The position numbers were made by a program, and so were the translations under genes. From assembly GCA_029936295.1 (NCBI GenBank), contig JAPYTH010000005.1, forward strand, positions 1 to 64,000: a stretch of 64,000 bases of DNA. The letters run 5' to 3'. Below the pieces are notes generated by a model that had not been told where the DNA came from, did no database searches, and saw only the letters and a list, made by a program, of their open reading frames with translations. Positions 55,635-63,365 of the stretch are shown one piece after another (within the stretch, counting starts at the first letter, position 1; each line of letters begins with the position of its first letter). The DNA comes from TMED109 sp015660425 (GTDB lineage: Bacteria > Pseudomonadota > Alphaproteobacteria > TMED109).

Positions 55635-56815
55635 GAGAAAATCTACATATTCACTTAGATCCTATGGGAGGAATATCAGGAGATATGTTTATAGCTGCTA
55701 TGATAGATGCAGACCCTTCTTTAAAAACACTAGCAAAATCTATTTCTTCAAAGATTATTAAGGATATAGAACTTACCATCAAAAAATCCTCTATAAACCA
55801 TATATCAGGAACTAAGTTTTCAGTAAAATTATTAACTAAGAAACATAATCATCATAGAACTTTTAATGATATAAAGAAACTTATAGAAAAAAGTGTCTTA
55901 GAGGAAAAAGTTAAAGAGATATCAATTAATATTTTTCACGAATTAGCAATAGCTGAATCACAAATACACGGCGTAAGTATTAAAAAAGTTTTTTTTCATG
56001 AAATTGGTGCATGGGATTCTATAATTGATAATATAATTGCAGCAGCAATTATACATAGCTTTGCAAGTAAACACCAAATTACTTGGTCATGTAGCCCAAT
56101 TCCACTTGGTAAAGGAAACATTAAAACAGCACATGGTTTACTTTCTATTCCTGCCCTAGCAACTTCTATTTTACTTAAAAATATACCCGTAATTGATGAT
56201 GGGATTGAGGGTGAAAGGACCACACCGACCGGCGCAGCAATATTATCTATAATTAAACCACTTCCTGATATAGCTTCTGCAAATAAAAGAACTTTAAGTA
56301 TATTAAAGCAAGGTATAGGAATAGGTAATAAAGATTTAAAAACTATTCCTAACATTTTAAGAGTTTTAATTTTTAAAGAAGCTAAAAATACTATAAAAAA
56401 TACATTAAATGAAGTTATTTCAGAAATAAACTTTGACATTGACGACCAGAGCCCAGAAGACTTAGCTTTATCACTAGACTCTATTGCCAAGAAAAAAGGT
56501 GTCTTGGATATAATTCAGAATCCAATACTGGGTAAAAAAGGTAGGGTTAGTATAAATGTTAAAATTCTATGTAGAGTTGAAAAAACTAACAAAATTATAG
56601 AATTAGTATTTAATGAAACTAATACAATTGGTCTAAGACATGCTATCATTAGTCGTTTTATTCTTAATAGAGAAATAAATAAAATTAGTTATTTTAACAT
56701 AAAGTCTACTTTAAATCCTTCAGGAAAAATAACGAAAAAAGTTGAATCAAATGATCTTAAGAATTATTCTTATAAAAACAGAATATCTATAAAATCTAAA
56801 ATAGAAAAGAAATAA
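55631..56815 (+). CDS. larC: nickel-pincer cofactor biosynthesis protein LarC
   Basis: 394 aa. LarC inserts nickel into the pyridinium dithiocarboxylate nucleotide. It has the start LHIHLDPMGGISGDMFIAAMIDA, a His-rich KKHNHHRTF stretch (about residues 75-83) as often seen in nickel proteins, and GEGERTTPTGAA-type GIEGERTTPTGAAIL. It is a single uninterrupted frame; the Lactobacillus gene needs a programmed frameshift to join larC1 and larC2. Confidence 0.92.
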   Translation: MRENLHIHLDPMGGISGDMFIAAMIDADPSLKTLAKSISSKIIKDIELTIKKSSINHISGTKFSVKLLTKKHNHHRTFNDIKKLIEKSVLEEKVKEISINIFHELAIAESQIHGVSIKKVFFHEIGAWDSIIDNIIAAAIIHSFASKHQITWSCSPIPLGKGNIKTAHGLLSIPALATSILLKNIPVIDDGIEGERTTPTGAAILSIIKPLPDIASANKRTLSILKQGIGIGNKDLKTIPNILRVLIFKEAKNTIKNTLNEVISEINFDIDDQSPEDLALSLDSIAKKKGVLDIIQNPILGKKGRVSINVKILCRVEKTNKIIELVFNETNTIGLRHAIISRFILNREINKISYFNIKSTLNPSGKITKKVESNDLKNYSYKNRISIKSKIEKK

Positions 56816-56816
56816 T

Positions 56817-57629
56817 ATGCCTCAACAAAATTTAAAAAAAGTAATAGAAATTTTAATTAATAATCAATCTGAATTACCGACAATTGCTGTAAGTGGAGGC
56901 ATAGATAGTATAACTCTAGCTGTATTCATAAGTAACCAATTTAAAAAACAAAAAATTAATGTCGCCCATGCTATAGGACCAGCAGTCCCTAAGGAAGCAA
57001 CTAATAGAGTTAAAAAACTGGCAAATAAATTTAATTGGAATTTAAATATTATAAATCCTAATGAGATATCAGATCCAAGGTATATTGCCAACCCAATCAA
57101 TAGATGCTTTTTTTGTAAAGAAAATTTATATTTAACAATTAAGTCCTATACTAAAGGGCCTATTTTTTCAGGTAGTAATTTAGATGATTTAAGTGATTAT
57201 AGACCAGGGCTAGATGCAGCCAAAGAAGCTAATGTTAGTCATCCTTTCATTTTAGCAAAAATAGGAAAAAAAATAATTCGACAATTAGCATCAAACTTAG
57301 GACTAGGAAAATTATCAGAATTACCTTCATCCCCTTGTTTAGCAAGTAGAATACAAACTGGTATTCCAGTTACTACTAACTTATTAAATAATATAGATAA
57401 AATGGAGAGATCAATAAAAGAATTTATTCCTAATGCAGATATAAGATGCAGATGGCTGTTAAACAATTTATCAATTCAATTTAATTATCCTAAAATTGAT
57501 GCAATTAATAGTAAACTTAAAAAAAAAATTACTTCTAAAGCAATAGATATATTTTCTATTAATGATTCTAGTATAGAATTCAAAGAATATAAAAAAGGTA
57601 GTGCATTTATTTTGAGTAAAGAAAACTAA
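56817..57629 (+). CDS. larE: ATP-dependent sulfur transferase LarE
   Basis: 270 aa. It has the PP-loop AVSGGIDSITLA near residue 22 and CFFCKENLY (a CxxC, about residues 98-101), plus the Cys in SPCLASRIQTG. LarE proteins with only the last Cys are sacrificial sulfur donors; those with a CxxC plus that Cys can hold a 4Fe-4S cluster and recycle. This sequence has the three-Cys pattern. One base separates it from larC. Confidence 0.92.
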   Translation: MPQQNLKKVIEILINNQSELPTIAVSGGIDSITLAVFISNQFKKQKINVAHAIGPAVPKEATNRVKKLANKFNWNLNIINPNEISDPRYIANPINRCFFCKENLYLTIKSYTKGPIFSGSNLDDLSDYRPGLDAAKEANVSHPFILAKIGKKIIRQLASNLGLGKLSELPSSPCLASRIQTGIPVTTNLLNNIDKMERSIKEFIPNADIRCRWLLNNLSIQFNYPKIDAINSKLKKKITSKAIDIFSINDSSIEFKEYKKGSAFILSKEN

Positions 57630-57633
57630 TATT

Positions 57634-58287
57634 ATGCTAAATGAACATTTAATTGATTATAATAGAGAAAATAGAATTGGCATTGCAGAAACTATATTTT
57701 GTGAAAACAAAAGCATTAGCCAAATAAAAAATATTTGTAATGAGTTGGATGTAAAAAAAACTACTCTTTTTACAAGATTAACAGAAGATAAATATAAAAA
57801 ATTAACTAAAAATATAAGAGACTATTTAAAATATAATAAAATTTCTCATACTGCAATTTATGGAAAAAAACCTTTAATAAAAAATAAAGTGAATGTTGCT
57901 ATAATATGTGCTGGCACTTCCGATATGCCAAGTGTTATAGAAACTCAACAAACCTTATTATCATCTGGAGAAAAGTCTGTAATATTTCCTGACCTAGGAG
58001 TTGCTGGACTTTGGCGTATACAAAAATATCTAAATCAAATTATGAAATATAAAGTCTTAATTGTAGCTGCTGGAATGGATGGAGCACTTGTTAGTGTTTT
58101 AGGAGGATTAGTTTCTCTTCCTATTATTGCCTTGCCTACATCTACTGGATATGGCGTTGCAAATAAAGGCGTTACAGCATTAAATGCGATGCTAGTAAGC
58201 TGCTCTCCTGGAATTACAGTAGTAAATATTGATAATGGATATGGGGCAGCTTCAGCTGCAATAAGGATTTTAAATGTTATCAAATAA
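57634..58287 (+). CDS. larB: pyridinium-3,5-biscarboxylic acid mononucleotide synthase LarB
   Basis: 217 aa PurE-like carboxylase/hydrolase of nicotinic acid adenine dinucleotide, the first step of cofactor synthesis. It has IICAGTSDMPSVIETQQTL, AAGMDGALVSVLGGLVSLP and the conserved Cys in LLVSCSPGI-type LVSCSPGITVVNIDNGYG. It overlaps larA by 14 nt. Confidence 0.93.
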   Translation: MLNEHLIDYNRENRIGIAETIFCENKSISQIKNICNELDVKKTTLFTRLTEDKYKKLTKNIRDYLKYNKISHTAIYGKKPLIKNKVNVAIICAGTSDMPSVIETQQTLLSSGEKSVIFPDLGVAGLWRIQKYLNQIMKYKVLIVAAGMDGALVSVLGGLVSLPIIALPTSTGYGVANKGVTALNAMLVSCSPGITVVNIDNGYGAASAAIRILNVIK

Positions 58288-59560
58288 CAACATAAAGCTT
58301 TTATATGGTGAGAATGGCCTATTGTTAAATATACAAAACAATTGGCAGCCAGAAATAATAAGAAAACCTAACATGCCCATAATAAAAAATGTCCCTAAAA
58401 AAGTTAATGAAATATTTAATAATCCTATAAATTCAGAAAAACTGACAAAAATTTGTAAAAATTCTAAGTCTGCATGCATTTTAGTCTGTGATGTAACTAG
58501 ACCTGTCCCTAATAATTTGTTTCTTAAATACATGATTAAAGAAATAGAAAAATCAGGCATAAAATTAGAAAATATATTAATAATTATAGCAACTGGATTG
58601 CATAGGCCTGCTCCTAAAATAGAAATTGAAAATATAATTGGATCAAATTGGGTTTTAGAAAATATTAAGATTGTTAATCATTATGCAAGAAACGATAATA
58701 ATCATAGAAAAATAGGAGTTACTAGCAGAGGAAACCTAATTAAATTAGATAAAAGATTTTTAGATTCAGATATTAAAATAGTTACGGGGCTTGTGGAACC
58801 TCATTTTATGGCAGGTTACTCTGGTGGAAGAAAAGTGATTGCACCTGGTATTGCGCATGCTGAAACGATAACCACATTTCATAGTGCTCGGTATATGGAA
58901 AATAAAAAAGCTATAAGTTGTAATTTAATTAATAATCCTCTTCATGAAGACCAAATAGAAATAGTCAAAATGATAGGTGATGTATATTCTGTCAATTGTG
59001 TCATTGATGAAAACAGACAATTATCTTTTATAAATTTTGGTGAAATTATTTCTAGTCATATTGAAGCTGTTAACTTCATATCTTCTTATGCTAAAGTGAA
59101 ATGCAATAAAACATTCTCTACAATAATTACAAGTGCTGCAGGAGCTCCATTAGATAGCAATTTTTACCAAACCGTAAAAGGCATGGTAACTCCTTTAGAT
59201 ATACTTAAAGAAGGAGGTGATTTAATTATAGCATCAGAATGTTCAGAAGGTCTTGGATCTAAAGAGTTTATGAAATCCCAAAGAAATTTGTTAAAAGTTG
59301 GTCCAGATAAATTTTTAGAAAAAATCTTACAGAAAGATTATGCTGATATTGATGAGTGGCAAACAGAAATGGAAATAAAAACTCTAAAAAAAGGAAATAT
59401 ATATTTGTATTCTGAGGGGTTATCAGAATCAGATAAAAAATTAACTGGAGTAAATATTACTAATAATATTGAAAAGACGATAAATGAAAGTCTTAAAAGA
59501 CACAAAGATAATAATATTGCAATAATTCCTGAAGGTCCATACGTAATCCCAGTTGTTTAA
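58274..59560 (+). CDS. larA: LarA-family nickel-dependent racemase/epimerase
   Basis: 428 aa. Lactate-racemase residues are conserved: Arg in DVTRPVP, His in GLHRP, His and the cofactor-attaching Lys in EPHFMAGYSGGRK, a His in TTFHS, and Gln/Lys in FYQTVKGM. The enzyme inverts a 2-hydroxy carbon by hydride transfer to the nickel-pincer cofactor made by LarB, LarE and LarC. The family covers several 2-hydroxyacids, so lactate is not proven. No nickel importer is in the window. Confidence 0.9.
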   Translation: MLSNNNIKLLYGENGLLLNIQNNWQPEIIRKPNMPIIKNVPKKVNEIFNNPINSEKLTKICKNSKSACILVCDVTRPVPNNLFLKYMIKEIEKSGIKLENILIIIATGLHRPAPKIEIENIIGSNWVLENIKIVNHYARNDNNHRKIGVTSRGNLIKLDKRFLDSDIKIVTGLVEPHFMAGYSGGRKVIAPGIAHAETITTFHSARYMENKKAISCNLINNPLHEDQIEIVKMIGDVYSVNCVIDENRQLSFINFGEIISSHIEAVNFISSYAKVKCNKTFSTIITSAAGAPLDSNFYQTVKGMVTPLDILKEGGDLIIASECSEGLGSKEFMKSQRNLLKVGPDKFLEKILQKDYADIDEWQTEMEIKTLKKGNIYLYSEGLSESDKKLTGVNITNNIEKTINESLKRHKDNNIAIIPEGPYVIPVV

Positions 59561-59569
59561 TTTCATATA

Positions 59570-60046
59570 CTATCTAGAATTATTTTTTATTGCATCAATC
59601 CATCTGTTTTCAAAAATTTCAAATACATTTAATAATTTTTCTGTACCAGCAATAAATGTTTTTCTACCAACTCTATTTTTTACTATCTCTCCCCTATCAA
59701 CTCCTTCTTGAATTATCGTCCTCATTGTTTTATCTGTACAACGACATAAACGTCTTATACTTTCATAGTTAACTCTATGATTTTCATCTTCATAATTAGA
59801 GTGTTCTCTAGGTAATTGGTTTAAAGATGCATTAATTGCCAACATACATACAATTCTATGATCTACAGATCTACTCCAAAATGCGATTGAACTATGTGCA
59901 GGCAGAGAATTTACCCAAATCCAATAATCTAGCCTCATTATAGCCATACCTTTAAATTCATCTTTAATATTTTCTGTATTTATGTTATTTTTTTCCTGAT
60001 AAATAATTTTTTCTTTATCAGGCGTAACATCTAAAGTTTTATCCAT
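59570..60046 (-). CDS. putative winged-helix DNA-binding protein
   Basis: 158 aa. The C-terminal half reads YESIRRLCRCTDKTMRTIIQ followed by a basic strand pair (EIVKNRVGRKTF), a helix-turn-helix plus wing pattern. The N-terminal part contains YWIWVNSLPAHSSIAFWSRS with no recognised ligand domain. It converges with larA 9 bp away. I cannot place it in a named family; it may regulate the neighbouring genes. Confidence 0.55.
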   Translation of the reverse strand: MDKTLDVTPDKEKIIYQEKNNINTENIKDEFKGMAIMRLDYWIWVNSLPAHSSIAFWSRSVDHRIVCMLAINASLNQLPREHSNYEDENHRVNYESIRRLCRCTDKTMRTIIQEGVDRGEIVKNRVGRKTFIAGTEKLLNVFEIFENRWIDAIKNNSR

Positions 60047-60154
60047 TTCTTCCCCCCAAAAAGAAAGACGTCATGTATTTAAAAACATTTTTATAATAAT
60101 GTCCATTATAATTTGGGTAATTTAGTTAGTAATAATTACCTTAGTAGATAATTG

Positions 60155-61054
60155 CTAGCTACCAAGTAATATTAATAATAAACCTATAAAAGTTATGATT
60201 ATACCCACAAATTGATTAAATAATAATTTTTCTTTAAAGTATAAAGTTGCTATTAATATAGTAAATATTAATTCAATTTGTCCTAATGCTCTTACGTAGG
60301 CAACATTTTTAACAGTCATAGCATAAAACCAACACAAGGAGGCTAAAGCCCCAAAAAAGCCGACAGTAATAGATACTTTAAAATTTTTAACTGTTAAAAT
60401 AAATTGCTTTTTATCAAATATTAGTAAGTAAATACTTACAATTAGAGTTTGCAAACTAATTGCAACTAAAAGTGTAAATGAAGAAGAAAGAATTGACTCA
60501 GCATTATTTAGGCTAAGTGATGCCCCTCTAAAACATACTGCTGATATACCAAAAAATGTTCCTGAAAGTAACCCAAGTATAATAGAATAATTTAAAAACA
60601 AATATTTAGTTGAATGACTGCGATAAGAAATAATCAAAACACCTATTAAGCCAATTACAATTCCAATAATTCCAATAAAACTTATTGCCTCATGAAGTAT
60701 AATTAAACTAAAAAATGCTGCCTGTATAGGTTCAGTTTTAGAATATGCTGTTCCAACTGCAAAGTTACTACTTAAAAATATTTTTAATAATAAAAAAGTG
60801 GCTAAAATTTGACATATACCACCTAAGGAACAAAATATAAAAAAATTAAAATTTACATCATCAAGCAATACCTGATTATTCGAGTTATTATTTAAAATTA
60901 TAAAGTATAAAAAAACAAAAGGTAGTCCATAAGAAAACCTTACATAAGTAGCCCCCATACCAGAAAGTTTATTTTGAAGGCTTTTTTGAAATGTAGACCT
61001 TACATTTTGAGAAAAAGCAGCAAGAATTGTTATAGGCACCCATATTTCAAACAT
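60155..61054 (-). CDS. EamA/DMT-family transporter
   Basis: 299 aa with ten predicted membrane helices in two EamA repeats (GIVIGLIGVLIISY closes the first, FVGIIITFIGLLLILLGS the second). These drug/metabolite-type carriers export amino acids or other small metabolites; the substrate is unknown. Confidence 0.9.
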   Translation of the reverse strand: MFEIWVPITILAAFSQNVRSTFQKSLQNKLSGMGATYVRFSYGLPFVFLYFIILNNNSNNQVLLDDVNFNFFIFCSLGGICQILATFLLLKIFLSSNFAVGTAYSKTEPIQAAFFSLIILHEAISFIGIIGIVIGLIGVLIISYRSHSTKYLFLNYSIILGLLSGTFFGISAVCFRGASLSLNNAESILSSSFTLLVAISLQTLIVSIYLLIFDKKQFILTVKNFKVSITVGFFGALASLCWFYAMTVKNVAYVRALGQIELIFTILIATLYFKEKLLFNQFVGIIITFIGLLLILLGS

Positions 61055-61094
61055 TTACAATACTTTCTTATAATATAAAACAATTCATATTATA

Positions 61095-61506
61095 TTAATT
61101 AATATTATTTATTAGATCATCAATCGTCAGTTTAAAATACTTAACTATTGTTTCAAGAGGTTTTTCTAGTAAAATACATCTATAATAATAGGTATCTTTT
61201 ATATTTATTTTTAACTTAAAATTTTTTCGATTTAATAAATACTTATTATCTTTCCATTACATTAGATCTGAGGTAAAAACAAATTCTCCCAAATTAACTT
61301 CTCTTAATTTAATAGGCATTAAATCAAGATCCAAATAAATTTGATAAACTTTCTCATTTTTAAAATAGAAAAAAAATATTTAAAAAAAAGTTATTATCTT
61401 CCACATAACCTTTATCAACTAAATCACATTCAAGCCCTTTTCCATTTAAAGCACCACATGAAAAAGAAGTCGTAGTATACAAAAATAATGTTATAATTAA
61501 TAAACT
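61095..61506 (-). pseudogene. decayed gene for a small exported protein
   Basis: This 469-bp intergenic stretch holds a broken minus-strand reading frame. It begins with a signal-like SLLIITLFLYTTTSFSCG and continues GKGLECDLVDKGYVEDNNFF. A frame change in a poly-A/T tract near 61380 follows, then KVYQIYLDLDLMPIKLRE, an in-frame TAA after TSDLM, then WKDNKYLLNRKNFKLKI, ending LTIDDLINNIN at 61095. No start codon remains. Exported small proteins with a W...YLLNRK pattern occur in marine alphaproteobacteria, which supports a once-functional gene. Confidence 0.65.
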
Positions 61507-61523
61507 ATATAAAGGAGGGTTAA

Positions 61524-61928
61524 ATGAATAAAAATACACAAAAATTTAATGTAAGTCACGCTAAAGATGCTGAATACAAAGATGGATTAAGAGAGTTTTT
61601 TGAATATAGAGACTTAGGCATAAATGATGCTAGTAATGGGGATTATCATGCTCATATTTTAAGAGTTAAAAGTGACCACAAAGGTGATCAAGATATGCAT
61701 TCTACGGGCTTTCATAAACATTTATTAAATTTTCAAATGGTATACATATTAAAAGGCTGGATAAAATTTATTTATGAAGGTGAAGGTGAATTTATATTTA
61801 AAAAAGGTGATTGTGTTCTGCAACCAGCAGGTATAAAGCATAATGAATTATCATGCTCTGATGATCTAGAACTTTTAGAGATTCATTCTCCGGCAAAAAA
61901 CGAAACAGTAGTTCTAGAAAATGACTAA
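61524..61928 (+). CDS. cupin-domain protein
   Basis: 134 aa with a strong ribosome-binding site (AAAGGAGGG, 6 nt before ATG). It is a single cupin barrel. Metal-ligand candidates lie in TGFHKHLLNFQ (cupin motif 1) and PAGIKHNE (motif 2), with EGEGEFIFKKGDCVLQPAG between. It may be a small metal-dependent enzyme or a sensor. The next gene starts within its last codons. Confidence 0.87.
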   Translation: MNKNTQKFNVSHAKDAEYKDGLREFFEYRDLGINDASNGDYHAHILRVKSDHKGDQDMHSTGFHKHLLNFQMVYILKGWIKFIYEGEGEFIFKKGDCVLQPAGIKHNELSCSDDLELLEIHSPAKNETVVLEND

Positions 61929-62544
61929 AAAAAAACAAATTTTATGCAGTGTGTTTTTTTTAATATTTCTTATAGGAAATCTTAATGCAAAGGAAATTAC
62001 TGAAAGACACTTGTACAGTATTGGAGACAAAATTAGCTATAAAATAGATAGGATTTTGCCTAATGAATCATCATACATAACCGAGTCTTATTTATTAAAT
62101 ATTATTGATGACCAAGAAGTTTGGGAAATTAAAAATAGTCCAAGCGCAGATAAGAGAATATTTGATAGAATTACGGGTAATTGGATTACTTCATATAAAG
62201 ATGGAAACGAAATAGCTAGGGCTATTCCATATAGTGGAGGCTTAAAATTTCCTATAAAAAAAGGAGATAAATGGAAGCAAATTTGGACATTTACTGCGGT
62301 AGGAGGATTATTTATTGGGAAAAGTGAAGCAGAATTTAAGGTAAAAAAAGATAGAATAAAAATTAATAATAAAAAATATAATACACTAAAAATAGATATG
62401 ATAAACCCTATGTGGAATTCAGAAAAAGATAAAAAATGGAAGAAGCATATTCGGTGGATAGATATTGATAGTGGCAAAGTAGTACAAGAATATTTTAAAA
62501 ATATTGGATTTAAAATAGAGTATACAGCAACTATAATAGAATAA
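61921..62544 (+). CDS. exported protein of unknown function
   Basis: 207 aa. The signal peptide covers about residues 1-23 (ending LNA). The mature part is beta-rich with repeated Lys/Trp patterns (KKGDKWKQIWTF, KKWKKHIRWIDIDSGKVVQ), similar in style to DUF3108-like exported proteins, though I cannot confirm the family. It overlaps the cupin gene by 8 nt, so the two are coupled. Confidence 0.7.
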   Translation: MTKKKQILCSVFFLIFLIGNLNAKEITERHLYSIGDKISYKIDRILPNESSYITESYLLNIIDDQEVWEIKNSPSADKRIFDRITGNWITSYKDGNEIARAIPYSGGLKFPIKKGDKWKQIWTFTAVGGLFIGKSEAEFKVKKDRIKINNKKYNTLKIDMINPMWNSEKDKKWKKHIRWIDIDSGKVVQEYFKNIGFKIEYTATIIE

Positions 62545-62552
62545 ATAAACTT

Positions 62553-62864
62553 TTAATCTTTATCTGTATACTCTCTAACAACATTAGTAACTCTAATCCT
62601 AAATGATTTAAAAATATCTTTCTTACCTATATTTTGGGATAAAATATGCTTAGAATTATTTTTCCAAGAAACTACAGATTCCTCATCTTCCCAAGTTGAT
62701 ATAGAAACATAACAATTAGTCTTACTATTATGGACAAACCTATCTACGGATAGAAAACCTTTCGTTTTGTTTAATTCTGACTGGAGTTTTTCAACTTCTC
62801 TAAAATAGTCTCTCTCTTTATTTTCCAATACAGTAAACTCAAAAACTACTAAAATCATTAACAT
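62553..62864 (-). CDS. antibiotic-biosynthesis-monooxygenase (ABM) domain protein
   Basis: 103 aa ferredoxin-like fold. It has the N-terminal VVFEFTVLENKERDYF, then GFLSVDRFVHN, WEDEESVVSWKNN, a typical ABM/YgiN pattern. Two starts are possible, 62864 and 62858. These proteins are dimeric cofactor-free oxygenases or stress proteins; no role can be assigned. The preceding minus-strand gene is about 260 bp upstream. Confidence 0.82.
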   Translation of the reverse strand: MLMILVVFEFTVLENKERDYFREVEKLQSELNKTKGFLSVDRFVHNSKTNCYVSISTWEDEESVVSWKNNSKHILSQNIGKKDIFKSFRIRVTNVVREYTDKD

Positions 62865-62879
62865 GCCTAATATATAATA

Positions 62880-62926
62880 ATAAAAATTAATGTAGCTTCT
62901 TATAAAGGAATATACAAGAAGCTACA
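62880..62926 (-). terminator. hairpin with T-rich tail downstream of the minus-strand dioxygenase region
   Basis: A perfect 11-bp stem (62891-62901 with 62916-62926, TGTAGCTTCTT/AAGAAGCTACA) encloses a 14-nt loop. On the minus strand it is followed by TTAATTTTTATT, so it would end transcription coming from the gene at 63129 onward. The rest of the 62865-63128 gap holds an inverted repeat GTCAA-N5-TTGAC near 62996-63010 and no convincing gene. Confidence 0.6.
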
Positions 62927-63128
62927 GATCTCAAGGGATTAGAGAGAGTCAACTTTATTATAAAAATATTGTAAAATATTAACAGGTATTAATTGTCAAC
63001 ACTATTGACGTCATAAATGTCGTATCAAAAAATAATATTAATGTCTAATAAAATCAATCAGATAGATGTTAAAATTGATAAATATATTAATTTATGAATA
63101 AAAATTTACTATAATAATTTATAAAACA

Positions 63129-63265
63129 TTAAGTTAAATTATTTTTTTTCCACAATTTTATTTCATCTACTTGAGAATCAATCCAACTTTTTTCAAATTC
63201 TTTATATAAATTTAAAAGCTGTTTTGTACCTTGATACTGAGAATTCTTTTCATTTATTACAATAA
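63129..63265 (-). CDS. C-terminal coding fragment bordering an assembly gap
   Basis: An open frame runs from the gap edge to TAA at 63129-63131. It reads VINEKNSQYQGTKQLLNLYK, then EFEKSWIDSQVDEIKLWKKNN and ends LT. The helical, charged sequence looks coding. It may be the end of a separate gene lost in the gap or an extended C-terminus of the dioxygenase; frame continuity cannot be judged because the gap size is a placeholder. Confidence 0.5.
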
Positions 63266-63365
63266 NNNNNNNNNNNNNNNNNNNNNNNNNNNNNNNNNNN
63301 NNNNNNNNNNNNNNNNNNNNNNNNNNNNNNNNNNNNNNNNNNNNNNNNNNNNNNNNNNNNNNNNN
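63266..63365. other. assembly gap (100 N) at the 3' end of the dioxygenase gene
   Basis: Run of exactly 100 N between the conserved end of the TfdA-like protein and a downstream coding fragment. Confidence 0.95.

Noticed and set aside
63020..63100. Short plus-strand open frame of about 26 codons
   Set aside because: It is Ile/Asn/Lys-rich with no ribosome-binding site and no protein-like pattern.
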